Shown: one piece after another, positions 8,214 to 18,015 of the stretch | Position numbering within the stretch: the first letter of the stretch is position 1 | Layout: the number at the start of each line of letters is the position of its first letter | DNA from: Adhaeribacter aerolatus | Lineage (GTDB): Bacteria; Bacteroidota; Bacteroidia; Cytophagales; Hymenobacteraceae | Length of the DNA stretch: 64,000 nucleotides | Assembly (NCBI RefSeq): GCF_007991635.1 | Contig: NZ_BJYS01000027.1 | Coordinates: forward strand, 47,075 to 111,074 | Direction of reading: 5' to 3' | Notes under the pieces: generated by a model | Database searches by the model: none | What the model was told of the DNA's origin: nothing | Seen by the model: only the letters and a program-made list of their open reading frames with translations | Made by a program: the position numbers and the translations under genes

Positions 8214-11200
8214 TTAAGATTTTGATTTAGGGGCGCCCTTTTTTGCAGAGCCCTTCTTCGCATCATCTGATAAGGAAGAACCAGAAGCCGCATTACCTAA
8301 ATTTCTGCTACCCGAACGGCCGTTTCCGGAAGCATCCTGGTTACCAAAACGATCGTCCGGCGCGGCAAATGATGAATTTCTTATGTTTGTAAACCGGTTT
8401 GATTCCTGCGACCGGGGCGGAGATACGAGCACTTCACGGTTATAGGTTGGGAAGCCCATTTTGCGGAAAGCCCGGCCATGCGGAATATAACTGCCGTTAA
8501 TCAGCTTAAAGGCCGAAATAGCTACCTGTAAATCATCGGCAATTTCGTTTAGTTGCTGGCTGGAAGACGTAAGCTCCTGCATTGAACCGGATAATTGCTT
8601 GGCAGTACCGGCTACCTGCTGGGTACCGTTAGCCGTTTGCTCAGCAATGGCCACCACTTCTTCTACGTATTTAACTACATCCGAAATAGAAGATTTCTGG
8701 ACTTCGGTGGCTGTTAAAATATCCTGGGACGACCGCAAGGTTTCGCCAGTGGAAGTGGCAATATTTTTAAAGGCGCCGGAAGCTTCAAAAGTGGCATTTT
8801 TCCCTTTTAATACCCGGCCTTCCATGGTCGAGATCGCAGCGGCGGCCGATGAGGTATCTTTTTTCACGTCGTCTACCAAGGTCGCAATTTCGTTCGCCGA
8901 TTTGCGGGAGCCCTCGGCCAGTTTCCGGATTTCTTCAGCAACTACCGCAAATCCGCGGCCTGCCTCACCAGCCCGGGCGGCTTCGATGGCCGCATTCAGG
9001 GCCAGTAAGTTGGTTTGCGAAGCGATATCGGTAATAACGCCCAGTGATTTAGATATTTCCTGGGAACGGGTACTCAGTACTTCAATGGTTTTGGCAGTGA
9101 GGGCCGCCGCCGTTGAAATTTCCTCCATATTTTTCACCACTTCAGCCACCGTTTTCAGACCTAATTGGGACGTTTCCTCACCCATAATCGCGGCTTTGTT
9201 TACCACATCGGCTTTGTTTGCGGTTTCTTTAGTGGCTTTCATAATTTCCTCGATCAGTTTAAAGGCCTGATCGGTTTTTAGCGCCTGGTTGGCGGCACCT
9301 TCGGCCATTTGCTGCATCGATAACGCCACATCCACCATTACCCGGCTCATATCTAACCCTTTGTTCGCCATTTCTTCAGAAGAGCTGCCTACTACCAAAG
9401 AGCTGTCGTTAATTTCGCCGAGGAGCGAGTTGAGGTTATCTACCGCCAGGTTAACCGCGTTGGCCATAGCCAGAATATCACCGGCCGTATGAATTTCAAC
9501 TTTCTGGGTTAAATCTCCTTCGGAAATAGCCCGTACAATCCGCGACACTTCCAACACCGGCGATACAATTGATTCGAGCAGGTCGTTGAGCGTATCTACC
9601 AGTTCTTTCCAGCTACCACTTACGCCCAGTACTGTGGCCCGTTCGGTTAATTTACCTTCCACGCCGGCTACCCTGGCTACCCGGCTTACTTCACCGGCTA
9701 AACGGTTCAGGTCGTCCACCATGTTGTTGATGGTTTCAGCCAAATCAGCCATTTCACCTTTGGTTTCGAGGGTTAGTTTTTGGGTAAGGTCGCCTTTCGA
9801 TACGGCGGTTACAATTTTTACAATGCCCCGTACCTGCACCGTCAGGTTGGTAGCCATGCGGTTTACGTTATCGGTTAAGGCTTCCCAAACACCGCCCACA
9901 TTCGGCACACTAGCCTGGCCGCCCAGTTTACCTTCAGAGCCTACTTCCTGCGCCACGCGGGTTACTTCACCGGCAAATACATTCAGCGAATCTACCATTT
10001 GATTCAGAATATTCTTCAGCTCCAGAATTTCGCCTTTCACATCTACCGTCATTTTCTGGCTTAAATCACCGCGGGCCACAGCGGTAGCTACGTTGGCAAT
10101 ATCGCGTACCTGACTGGTCAGGTTGGTGGCCATGGTGTTTACGTTGTTGGTGAGTTCTTTCCAAACACCGCCTACGTTGGGCACATTGGCCTGGCCGCCC
10201 AGTTTACCTTCCGAACCTACCTCCCGGGATACCCGGGTTACCTCATCCGCAAAAATATTTAAAGAGTTCACCATCTGGTTGATGTTGTCCTTCAACTGCA
10301 ACAACTCGCCGCGTACATCTACCGTAATTTTCTGGCTCAAATCACCGCGGGCTACGGCCGTGGCTACGTTGGCAATATCGCGCACCTGGCTGGTTAAGTT
10401 GCCCGCCATGGTGTTTACATTTTCCGTTAAGGCCTTCCAAACCCCGCCTACGTTAGGTACATTGGCCTGGCCGCCCAGTTTACCTTCGGAACCTACTTCC
10501 TGGGCCACCCGGGTTACTTCGTTGGCAAAAATATTCAGGGAGTCCACCATTTGGTTTGTATTCTCCTTCAGTTGCAGCATTTCGCCGCGTACATCCACCG
10601 TAATCTTTTTACTTAGATCGCCTTTGGCCACGGCCGTGGTAACGGTAGCAATATCCCTTACTTGCAGCGTCAGGTTGCTGGCCATGGTGTTTACGTTATC
10701 CGTCAGCACTTTCCAGGTTCCGCCTACGTTAGGGACATTGGCTTGTCCGCCGAGCTTACCTTCGGAGCCTACCTCCCGGGCCACGCGGGTTACCTCATCG
10801 CCGAATATATTCAGCGAGTCCACCATCTGGTTGATGTTCTCTTTCAGTTGTAAGAGTTCGCCTTTTACATCTACCGTAATTTTCTGACTCAAATCGCCCC
10901 GTGCTACGGCGGTGGCTACGTTGGCAATATCGCGCACCTGACTCGTCAGGTTTCCCGCCATCGCGTTTACATTATTCGTGAGTTCTTTCCAAATCCCGGC
11001 TACATTGGGCACACTGGCCTGACCACCCAGTTTACCTTCGGTACCCACTTCCAGGGCCACGCGGGTAACCTCACCGGCGAATACGTTCAGCGAATCCACC
11101 ATCTGGTTCAGAATATTCTTCAGCTCCAGAATCTCGCCTTTAACATTCACGGTCATTTTCTGACTCAAATCGCCTTTGGCTACGGCCGTGGCTACGTTGG

Positions 11201-12920
11201 CTATATCGCGTACCTGGCTGGTCAGGTTGCCCGCCATAAAGTTCACGTTATCGGTCAGCTCTTTCCACATGCCCGCTACGTTCGGCACCTTGGCTTGTCC
11301 GCCTAATATTCCTTCGGCGCCTACTTCCAGGGCCACGCGGGTTACTTCCCGCCCAAAAATATTCAGGGAGTCTACCATCTGGTTGATATTCTCTTTCAAC
11401 TGCAACAGCTCGCCGCGTACATCTACCGTAATTTTCTGGCTCAAATCACCGCGGGCCACGGCCGTCGCTACGTTGGCAATATCCCGTACTTGCAAGGTCA
11501 GGTTGCTGGCCATGGCGTTTACGTTTTCAGTCAGGTCTTTCCAAACCCCGGCTACGTTCGGCACTTTCGCTTGTCCGCCGAGCTTACCTTCGGTACCCAC
11601 TTCCAGGGCCACCCGGGTTACCTCACCGGCAAATACGTTTAGCGAATCCACCATCTGGTTAATATTTTCTTTCAGCTCCAGGAATTCGCCTTTTACATTT
11701 ACCGTAATCTTTTGCCGCAGGTCACCTTTCGCCACCGCCGTGGCAACGTTGGCAATATCGCGCATCTGGCTGGTCAGGTTGCTGGCCATGGTGTTTACGT
11801 TGTCGGTCAGCACTTTCCAGGTTCCGCCCACGTTCGGTACATTGGCTTGTCCGCCGAGCTTACCTTCGGAGCCTACCTCCCGGGCCACGCGGGTTACTTC
11901 ATCACCGAAAATATTCAGCGAGTCCACCATCTGGTTGATGTTCTCTTTTAACAAAAGCATCTCCCCTTTTACATCTACTGTAATTTTCTGGCTTAAGTCG
12001 CCACGGGCTACGGCCGTGGCTACGTTGGCAATATCCCGAACCTGTAAGGTCAGGTTGCTGGCCATGGTGTTTACGTTGTCGGTGAGTTCTTTCCAAACGC
12101 CGGCCACGTTGGGCACCCCGGCCTGGCCACCCAGTTTACCTTCGGAGCCTACTTCCAGGGCCACCCGGGTTACTTCACCGGCAAAAATATTCAGGTTATC
12201 GATGGTACGGTTAATGGTTTCGGCCATTACTTTAAAATCACCGGATACCGGAATCTGGAAGCTTTCGTCGAGATTACCCCGCGAAATATTCTTCAATACT
12301 TTACCTACCTCCAATACCGGAACCGCAATCGAATCAACCAGCCCATTAATATTATTGATCATGTCTTTCCAGAAGCCGGCGGCATTTTCAGCCGAGGCGC
12401 GGGCTTTCAGGTTACCTTCCACTCCGGCTACTTTTGATATACGGGATACTTCGCCACCTACACCCCCAATCATTTCTACCATGGAGTTATAGGCTTCGGC
12501 AATATCGGCAAAAATATCGTTGTGCTGCTTGGTTAAACGCACCGAAACATCGCCCTTTTTAAAGGCATCCAAGGCAAATAGAACCCGGTTTAGCTGTTCG
12601 TTTACGTACTCATCGTCCAGGCCCTTAAAACCGTTTTTTCCATTAAGGTTGTTTACAGGGCTGTCTTCGGCCATTTTATCCTTCCCTCTTTTATTTTCCA
12701 CTGGCTCTGCCAACACGGCTACCTCAGCCGGTGTAGCTTTAGGCCGGGCACTGCTCCGTTTAGTTGCTTCGGCCGGATTGGGTGGCATAAAGGCGGCATC
12801 ATTGGGGTCAGGTGCTAAAGCCCCCTCCTTTTCAGCTGCCGGCCCTGGTGTTACCTCCTCGCTTCCCGGTTTAGAGATCAGTTTATCTTTATTCAACTTC
12901 ATGTTTTTTCCTAAAGCCAT
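8214..12920 (-). CDS. Giant cytoplasmic poly-HAMP methyl-accepting chemotaxis protein
   Basis: A 1568-residue chemoreceptor with no transmembrane segment or signal peptide. Order: Lys/Pro/Ala-rich low-complexity N-terminus (1 to about 105), a long HAMP array (about 110-1175), and an MCP signalling hairpin whose tip is at about residue 1317 ([20 protein letters not shown]). It ends in a Ser/Gly/Lys-rich tail of about 95 residues. Nine near-identical 92-residue modules, each carrying an EGxLGGQA...PNV segment and a GDLxxK HAMP segment, are flanked by diverged copies. The same type of repeat occurs in fungal group III (Nik1/Os-1) histidine kinases; here the output is an MCP domain. The ligand is unknown. 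It lies 78 bp downstream of a ParA-type ATPase gene and directly upstream of cheW. Confidence 0.93.
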   Translation of the reverse strand: MALGKNMKLNKDKLISKPGSEEVTPGPAAEKEGALAPDPNDAAFMPPNPAEATKRSSARPKATPAEVAVLAEPVENKRGKDKMAEDSPVNNLNGKNGFKGLDDEYVNEQLNRVLFALDAFKKGDVSVRLTKQHNDIFADIAEAYNSMVEMIGGVGGEVSRISKVAGVEGNLKARASAENAAGFWKDMINNINGLVDSIAVPVLEVGKVLKNISRGNLDESFQIPVSGDFKVMAETINRTIDNLNIFAGEVTRVALEVGSEGKLGGQAGVPNVAGVWKELTDNVNTMASNLTLQVRDIANVATAVARGDLSQKITVDVKGEMLLLKENINQMVDSLNIFGDEVTRVAREVGSEGKLGGQANVPNVGGTWKVLTDNVNTMASNLTSQMRDIANVATAVAKGDLRQKITVNVKGEFLELKENINQMVDSLNVFAGEVTRVALEVGTEGKLGGQAKVPNVAGVWKDLTENVNAMASNLTLQVRDIANVATAVARGDLSQKITVDVRGELLQLKENINQMVDSLNIFGREVTRVALEVGAEGILGGQAKVPNVAGMWKELTDNVNFMAGNLTSQVRDIANVATAVAKGDLSQKMTVNVKGEILELKNILNQMVDSLNVFAGEVTRVALEVGTEGKLGGQASVPNVAGIWKELTNNVNAMAGNLTSQVRDIANVATAVARGDLSQKITVDVKGELLQLKENINQMVDSLNIFGDEVTRVAREVGSEGKLGGQANVPNVGGTWKVLTDNVNTMASNLTLQVRDIATVTTAVAKGDLSKKITVDVRGEMLQLKENTNQMVDSLNIFANEVTRVAQEVGSEGKLGGQANVPNVGGVWKALTENVNTMAGNLTSQVRDIANVATAVARGDLSQKITVDVRGELLQLKDNINQMVNSLNIFADEVTRVSREVGSEGKLGGQANVPNVGGVWKELTNNVNTMATNLTSQVRDIANVATAVARGDLSQKMTVDVKGEILELKNILNQMVDSLNVFAGEVTRVAQEVGSEGKLGGQASVPNVGGVWEALTDNVNRMATNLTVQVRGIVKIVTAVSKGDLTQKLTLETKGEMADLAETINNMVDDLNRLAGEVSRVARVAGVEGKLTERATVLGVSGSWKELVDTLNDLLESIVSPVLEVSRIVRAISEGDLTQKVEIHTAGDILAMANAVNLAVDNLNSLLGEINDSSLVVGSSSEEMANKGLDMSRVMVDVALSMQQMAEGAANQALKTDQAFKLIEEIMKATKETANKADVVNKAAIMGEETSQLGLKTVAEVVKNMEEISTAAALTAKTIEVLSTRSQEISKSLGVITDIASQTNLLALNAAIEAARAGEAGRGFAVVAEEIRKLAEGSRKSANEIATLVDDVKKDTSSAAAAISTMEGRVLKGKNATFEASGAFKNIATSTGETLRSSQDILTATEVQKSSISDVVKYVEEVVAIAEQTANGTQQVAGTAKQLSGSMQELTSSSQQLNEIADDLQVAISAFKLINGSYIPHGRAFRKMGFPTYNREVLVSPPRSQESNRFTNIRNSSFAAPDDRFGNQDASGNGRSGSRNLGNAASGSSLSDDAKKGSAKKGAPKSKS
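9830..12200 (-). repeat. 276-bp tandem repeat array encoding HAMP modules
   Basis: Nine copies of a 276-bp unit, in register with the reading frame. An easy marker is the segment encoding EGKLGGQA, which recurs every 276 bp from about 9,920 to 12,135. Copies differ mainly at a few residues. The units near 11,860 and 10,755 encode almost the same [16 protein letters not shown] block, which suggests duplication or gene conversion within the array. Copy number may vary between strains. Confidence 0.9.
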
Positions 12921-12998
12921 ATGCTTGACCCTGTGTATATTATAAACTAATGGAATTTAAATTTTAAGACTGTTATTCCCCGGCCGGGGGAAAACAGG

Positions 12999-13748
12999 TT
13001 ATTTTGTTATTAAAAATTCGGCAGCCAGCGCCTGGTAATCCTGGGCACCGTAAGAACCCGGATCGTAATCCAGTACACTTTTACCAAAAGAAGGCGCTTC
13101 GGCCAGCTTTACGTTCAGGCGAATACGGGTTTTAAATATTCGTTCGGCTATATTCTGCTCCAGGTACTCCTGAATTTCCGAGCTAAGCTTCCGCCTTTTA
13201 TCAAACATCACCACTACAATGCCCTTCACCTTTAATTTGGCATTAAATGCCGAACGCACTTGTTTAACGGTATTCAGAATCTGGCTTAAACCCTGCAACG
13301 TTAAAACCTCCATTTGCAAAGGAATTAAAACTTCATCGGAAGCTACCAGGGCATTTACCGTAAGCAGCGACAGCGAAGGCGGACAATCTATTAAAATAAT
13401 ATCATAGCCTTTTGCTTCGGCCAATATATTTTTCAGAAACTTTTCCCTTTCGGGTTGGGTAACCAGCGAAATTTCAATATCAACCAGCTCATTTGCCCCC
13501 GGGGCAATGCTTAAATTACCTTGATTTACAATTATCTCGTTTAAACTTTTGCTGCCGGTAAAAACATCGGCCAGCGTGCCCTGCGGTTCTTCCACCCCTA
13601 AAGAATAAGAAAGATTGGCCTGGGGGTCTAAGTCTATCAGCAATATTTTTTTTCCGGTTTTACTTAAGGCACTTCCTAAATTTATAGTTGTAGTAGTTTT
13701 TCCTGTGCCACCTTTTTGGTTAATCACAGACACTATTTTTGGCGCCAT
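12999..13748 (-). CDS. parA: Orphan ParA/Soj-family ATPase, possible chemoreceptor-cluster positioning protein
   Basis: A 249-residue ParA/MinD-superfamily ATPase. Deviant Walker A with signature lysines K12 and K17 (QKGGTGKTT), Walker A' (LLIDLDPQANLS), Walker B (IILIDCPPSL) and the late LAEAPSFGKSV motif typical of Soj. The ATG at 13748 is preferred over an open frame extending to 13865, because family homology begins there. No parB gene is adjacent. It is the first gene of the leftward che operon, 78 bp before a soluble receptor. ParA homologues in che operons (ParC in Vibrio, PpfA in Rhodobacter) position chemosensory arrays; that role here is inference. A chromosomal Soj is the alternative. 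Confidence 0.85.
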   Translation of the reverse strand: MAPKIVSVINQKGGTGKTTTTINLGSALSKTGKKILLIDLDPQANLSYSLGVEEPQGTLADVFTGSKSLNEIIVNQGNLSIAPGANELVDIEISLVTQPEREKFLKNILAEAKGYDIILIDCPPSLSLLTVNALVASDEVLIPLQMEVLTLQGLSQILNTVKQVRSAFNAKLKVKGIVVVMFDKRRKLSSEIQEYLEQNIAERIFKTRIRLNVKLAEAPSFGKSVLDYDPGSYGAQDYQALAAEFLITK

Positions 13749-14034
13749 TCGGTTGCAGAAAAAGTATTTAAAATAATATTGCTGATTAAGTTGGTTATGC
13801 GGATAAAGAAGAATAAGGCTACTGCCCGCAACTACAAATTTTATCATTTTTAGAGTAGTTACCAATACTTGTTACCCGTAATTTACTATAAAATTACAAA
13901 AATTTATTCGCAATACAGGATGGCTCAATTTAATAATCTGAAACCCAGTTGAATAAATCTTTTGCTTAAATAACTTACCCGAACTGATTTCTATAAAAGG
14001 GAACAGGTGAAATTATGCAGGTAACTCTAATCCC

Positions 14035-14511
14035 TTAATAATTAATTTTTAATCTGTACGGCGACCATTCCACCGATGCCCAGTCGGTAGCTTCCGAAAT
14101 AAAGTAATTACAACCGCCTGTGGGCACATAAACTTTGCTGCCAGTGAAATCACTAACTAAATGCGAGACTGCCGGATTATGGCTTATCAGAATAATGGTT
14201 TGGGCAGATTCAGGTAAAGCAGCCATTTCTTTTAACAAAGTAGTAACCGAAGGATAATATAATTCCTGGCGTGATTTTAGCTTACTTAAGTCATAATGAA
14301 GGACTTCGGCAATTTTCTGGGCGGTTTGGCGGGTTCGGGTGGCGCTACTATGTATTATACTGTCGATGGTAAGCCCAAAACCTTTAATAAAAGTACCGGT
14401 TTGGGTGGCTTCCGCCATTCCGGTGGCAGAGAGCTCCCGGTCGATATCTGGTTCAATTGCCAGCGCTTCGCGGGCATGCGCATGGCGGCACAGAAATAAG
14501 TTTTTAGCCAT
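14035..14511 (-). CDS. sixA: SixA-like phosphohistidine phosphatase
   Basis: A 158-residue histidine-phosphatase-superfamily protein with the RHA phosphohistidine motif at the N-terminus (LCRHAHA), SSATRTRQTA and the second His element (LISHNPAVSHL). Its size and RHA rather than RHG motif point to the SixA branch, which removes phosphate from Hpt-domain histidines. It lies 286 bp upstream of the parA-che operon on the same strand. A link to the CheA Hpt domain is possible but unproven. Confidence 0.85.
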   Translation of the reverse strand: MAKNLFLCRHAHAREALAIEPDIDRELSATGMAEATQTGTFIKGFGLTIDSIIHSSATRTRQTAQKIAEVLHYDLSKLKSRQELYYPSVTTLLKEMAALPESAQTIILISHNPAVSHLVSDFTGSKVYVPTGGCNYFISEATDWASVEWSPYRLKINY

Positions 14512-14663
14512 AATACAAAATAACAGTGCTTATACGGCAGTACTTATAAAAGTTACGTATTCTAAATATTTTAGAACTTTCAAAAGGAATACCTAGTTGT
14601 TTTATTAAAAAAAAAATATTCATCTTTGAAAAAAATTGGCTGGAAGGGTCGGAATTACAGTAA

Positions 14664-14670
14664 AAGGAAG
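14664..14670 (+). promoter_or_regulatory. Shine-Dalgarno-like site deciding the topA start
   Basis: AAGGAAG just before the ATG at 14672. It supports this ATG rather than an in-frame TTG at 14636. The first encoded residues after this ATG are the family-typical VKNLVIVESPAKAKT. Confidence 0.6.
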
Positions 14671-14671
14671 A

Positions 14672-17101
14672 ATGGTTAAGAATTTAGTTATAGTTGAGTC
14701 GCCGGCAAAAGCCAAAACGATTGAAGGTTACCTGGGTAAAGATTTTATAGTAAAGTCCAGCTTTGGACACGTGCGCGATTTACCGAAGGATAATAATGCC
14801 ATTGATATTAAAAATGGATTTAAGCCTACTTACGTGGTCTCGGCCGATAAAAAAGAAATTATTGCCCAGCTTAAAAAATTAGCCAAAGAAGCCGACACGG
14901 TTTGGTTAGCATCCGACGACGACCGCGAAGGAGAAGCTATTTCGTGGCACTTATCCGAAGCGCTGAACCTGAACGATGCGAAAACGCGGCGGATTGTATT
15001 CCGGGAAATTACCAAAAATGCCATTCTGAACGCCATTGAATCGCCGCGCAAAATAGATATAAACCGGGTAAATGCGCAGCAAGCCCGCCGGGTACTTGAC
15101 CGCCTGGTTGGTTTTGAGCTCTCGCCGGTTCTCTGGAAAAAAATTAAAACCGGGCTTTCGGCCGGCCGGGTGCAATCGGTAGCGGTGCGCCTGGTAGTAG
15201 AGCGCGAGCGTGAAATAGAAAAATTTAAAGCCGAATCGGCTTTTAAAATAGTAGCTTACCTGTTGGTAAACGGCAAGCAACTGGAAGCAGAATTGCCGAC
15301 GCGATTTAAAACCCAGGCCGAAGCGCAAACCTTTTTAGAAAACTGCCAAGGTGCTACTTATACCATTGAAAACTTGGAGAAAAAACCGGTTAAAAGGAGC
15401 CCCGCCGCACCGTTTACCACATCTACCCTGCAGCAGGAAGCCAGCCGAAAACTGGGCTATTCGGTAGCCCAAACCATGACGGTGGCCCAGAAGCTTTACG
15501 AGGCCGGTAAAATTTCTTACATGCGTACGGATTCTACTAATCTGTCGCAGGATGCAATAAACGGGGCCGCTGCCGAAATTACCCAGGCATTTGGTGCTGA
15601 TTACGCAAAAACCCGGCAGTATCGTACCAAATCCAGCTCGGCGCAGGAAGCCCACGAAGCTATCCGGCCAACCGATTTTAATGCCAAACAAGCCAGTACC
15701 GACCGCAGCGAGCAACGTTTGTACGAATTAATCTGGAAGCGCGCTATTGCCTCCCAAATGGCCGATGCTGTAATCGAAAAAACCACGGCTACCATTGGCA
15801 TCTCCACCCAGCCAAATGCTAAATTAGTTGCTACCGGCGAAGTAGTTACTTTTGAAGGATTCCTGAAAGTATATATCGAATCGAAAGACGACGGCGAACA
15901 AAACGACGATATCAAAGGGATGTTGCCGCCCTTATCGGTTGGTCAGGTTTTAAACTTAGACCGGCTACAGGCTACTCAAAGGTTTACCCGGCCCGCTCCC
16001 CGCTATACCGAGGCCAGTTTGGTAAAAAAGCTGGAAGAACTGGGGATTGGCCGTCCTTCTACTTATGCCCCCACTATTTCCACCATTCAGAAGCGGGGCT
16101 ATATCGAAAAAGATAACCGGGAAGGTAAAGAAAGAACTTACCAGGTGCTTACCTTGGTTAACAACGCCTTAAAATCCGAAACCAAAACTGAAATTACCGG
16201 CGCCGAAAAGGGGAAATTATTCCCGACTGATATGGCCATGGTGGTAAACGATTTTCTGGAAGATCATTTCCCGGCAATTATTGATTACAAGTTTACAGCT
16301 AAAGTAGAAGAAGAATTCGACCAAATTGCCACCGGTAATAAACAGTGGGATAAAATGCTCGAAAACTTTTATGGTCCTTTCCATGAAACTGTAGAATCGA
16401 GCCAGAATATTGAACGGTCTACGGTGAGCGGTGCCCGTGATTTGGGCGTGGACCCGAATACCGGCAAAAAAGTATTTGCTAAACTTGGCCGGTTTGGTCC
16501 TTACGTGCAGTTAGGCGAAGAGAACGAAGAAACGAAAGAAAAACCGGTTTATGCCAGCCTGCGCAAAGGCCAGTTTCTGGAAAGTATCACCCTAGAAGAT
16601 GCACTCGAATTATTTAAATTACCCAGGATTTTAGGCACTTTCGAGGATAAAGAAATGACAGCGGCTATTGGCCGGTTTGGACCTTTTATCAAGCATAATA
16701 ATAAATTTATTTCTTTACCCAAGCAGTACGACCCGTACACGGTAAATGCCGAAGAAGCCATTGCCATTATTGAGGCCAAGCGCAAAGCCGACGCTGAAAA
16801 ATGCATTAAAACCTTCGAAGAAAACCCGGAAGTTCAGGTGCTGAATGGCCGGTTTGGACCGTATATTGTAGTGGGCAAGAAAAATGTAAAAATTCCGAAA
16901 GGCAAAGAACCTGGTGAGTTAACGCTGGAAGAATGTTTAACGTTAGCCGAGCAAACACCCGATAAACCAACGCGGGGAGGCTTTAAAAAGAAAACGGTAG
17001 CCGAAAAACCAGAGAAAGAAGCGCCGAAAAAGAAAGCGGCGCCGAAGAAAACGGCTTCAACCGCTACTAAAAAAGCAGCCGCTACAGCTAAAAAGAAATA
17101 A
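14672..17101 (+). CDS. topA: DNA topoisomerase I (type IA)
   Basis: An 809-residue enzyme that relaxes negative supercoils. TOPRIM domain at the N-terminus (IVESPAKAKT, then DDDREGEAISWH), catalytic Tyr at residue 283 in YMRTDST, and three C-terminal Topo_C repeats recognisable as GRFGPYVQLG, GRFGPFIKH and GRFGPYIVVG. A Lys/Ala-rich tail of about 45 residues follows. Zinc-finger Cys4 modules of the E. coli type are absent, as is usual in Bacteroidetes. A TAnnTTTG-like element (CATCTTTG, 14621-14628) with TTG at 14597 could be its promoter, but the spacer of 21 is long. Divergent from sixA. Confidence 0.96.
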   Translation: MVKNLVIVESPAKAKTIEGYLGKDFIVKSSFGHVRDLPKDNNAIDIKNGFKPTYVVSADKKEIIAQLKKLAKEADTVWLASDDDREGEAISWHLSEALNLNDAKTRRIVFREITKNAILNAIESPRKIDINRVNAQQARRVLDRLVGFELSPVLWKKIKTGLSAGRVQSVAVRLVVEREREIEKFKAESAFKIVAYLLVNGKQLEAELPTRFKTQAEAQTFLENCQGATYTIENLEKKPVKRSPAAPFTTSTLQQEASRKLGYSVAQTMTVAQKLYEAGKISYMRTDSTNLSQDAINGAAAEITQAFGADYAKTRQYRTKSSSAQEAHEAIRPTDFNAKQASTDRSEQRLYELIWKRAIASQMADAVIEKTTATIGISTQPNAKLVATGEVVTFEGFLKVYIESKDDGEQNDDIKGMLPPLSVGQVLNLDRLQATQRFTRPAPRYTEASLVKKLEELGIGRPSTYAPTISTIQKRGYIEKDNREGKERTYQVLTLVNNALKSETKTEITGAEKGKLFPTDMAMVVNDFLEDHFPAIIDYKFTAKVEEEFDQIATGNKQWDKMLENFYGPFHETVESSQNIERSTVSGARDLGVDPNTGKKVFAKLGRFGPYVQLGEENEETKEKPVYASLRKGQFLESITLEDALELFKLPRILGTFEDKEMTAAIGRFGPFIKHNNKFISLPKQYDPYTVNAEEAIAIIEAKRKADAEKCIKTFEENPEVQVLNGRFGPYIVVGKKNVKIPKGKEPGELTLEECLTLAEQTPDKPTRGGFKKKTVAEKPEKEAPKKKAAPKKTASTATKKAAATAKKK

Positions 17102-17123
17102 TTTTTTTCTAAATATTTCTGTC

Positions 17124-17171
17124 GCCTCTAACTTTTATATTTTTCTGCCGAAGAATATAAAAGTTAGAGGC
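17124..17171 (+). terminator. Intrinsic terminator after topA
   Basis: Perfect 18-bp inverted repeat (17124-17141 with 17154-17171), 12-nt loop, followed by TTTTTATTT. It separates topA from the sirtuin gene, so the latter probably needs its own promoter between 17172 and 17191 or relies on read-through. Confidence 0.85.
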
Positions 17172-17191
17172 TTTTTATTTATACACTTAAT

Positions 17192-17887
17192 ATGGAAAGA
17201 AAAAAACTGGTGGTGCTAACCGGAGCGGGAATTAGCGCCGAAAGTGGCATTGCTACCTTTAGAGACGCCAATGGATTGTGGGAAGGGCACGATGTAATGG
17301 AAGTTGCGTCGCCGGAAGGATGGCAAAAGAACCAAGCTTTGGTGCTCGATTTTTATAACCAGCGCCGCAAGCAAGCTTTTCAGGCTAAGCCCAATCCAGG
17401 GCACCTGGCGTTAGCCGAACTGGAAAAGAAATTTGCCGTTACCGTTATCACCCAAAACGTAGATCACCTGCACGAACAGGCCGGCTCTACCAACGTTATT
17501 CACCTGCATGGCAGTTTGTTTCAGTCGCGCAGCACCGCCGACGAAAGTTTAGTTTACCCGATTAAAGGCTGGGAACTGAAATTGGGCGATAAATGCGAGA
17601 AGAATTCCCAGCTTCGGCCCAATATTGTCTGGTTCGGCGAAATGGTGCCGCTCATGGACCAAGCCATTGCAGAAACGCAACAAGCGGATATTTTTATGGT
17701 TGTGGGAACATCGTTGATGGTATATCCGGCGGCTGGTTTGGTGCATTATGTACCCGCCAAAGCACCTATTTATGTCATCGATCCGAATCTGCCTGCCGTA
17801 AACAAGCGGACCAATATGCATTTAATTTCGGAAAAAGCCGGCGTGGCCTTACCTGAACTAGCCCAAAAACTTTTGCAGGCCGTTTAA
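17192..17887 (+). CDS. cobB: NAD-dependent protein deacylase (sirtuin), lacking most zinc cysteines
   Basis: A 231-residue class III-type sirtuin. NAD-binding GAGISAESGIATFR at residues 11-24, TQNVDHLHEQAG, catalytic His in HLHG, and the late VVGTSLMVYPAAG. A Tyr/Arg pair (FYNQRR) fits the acyl-lysine specificity motif of desuccinylase-like members. The usual four-Cys zinc module is reduced to a single Cys (GDKCEKNSQ); the first CxxC is replaced by QSRST. Similar loss is, to my knowledge, seen in other Bacteroidetes members. ATG start. Confidence 0.92.
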   Translation: MERKKLVVLTGAGISAESGIATFRDANGLWEGHDVMEVASPEGWQKNQALVLDFYNQRRKQAFQAKPNPGHLALAELEKKFAVTVITQNVDHLHEQAGSTNVIHLHGSLFQSRSTADESLVYPIKGWELKLGDKCEKNSQLRPNIVWFGEMVPLMDQAIAETQQADIFMVVGTSLMVYPAAGLVHYVPAKAPIYVIDPNLPAVNKRTNMHLISEKAGVALPELAQKLLQAV

Positions 17888-18015
17888 AGCTAAGGTTGTA
17901 AGTATCTTTATAGTAATATTATTATAGCTGAATTCACTTTACTAAAATATTCATAAAACCTTAAATTATTTAATTACTTCGAAACATACAATCTTATAAT
18001 AGTCAGCGATTTGTT

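Noticed and set aside
9586..12492. Long plus-strand open frames opposite the poly-HAMP receptor (for example 11176-12492, 438 codons)
   Set aside because: They are antisense shadows of the 276-bp repeat; the minus frame has clear HAMP/MCP domains and they have none.
13749..13865. N-terminal extension of the ParA-like protein
   Set aside because: The 39 extra residues have no ParA homology; the ATG at 13748 begins directly before the conserved strand and Walker A motif.
14636..14671. Upstream TTG start for topA
   Set aside because: The ATG at 14672 has a good SD-like site and begins at the family-typical N-terminus.
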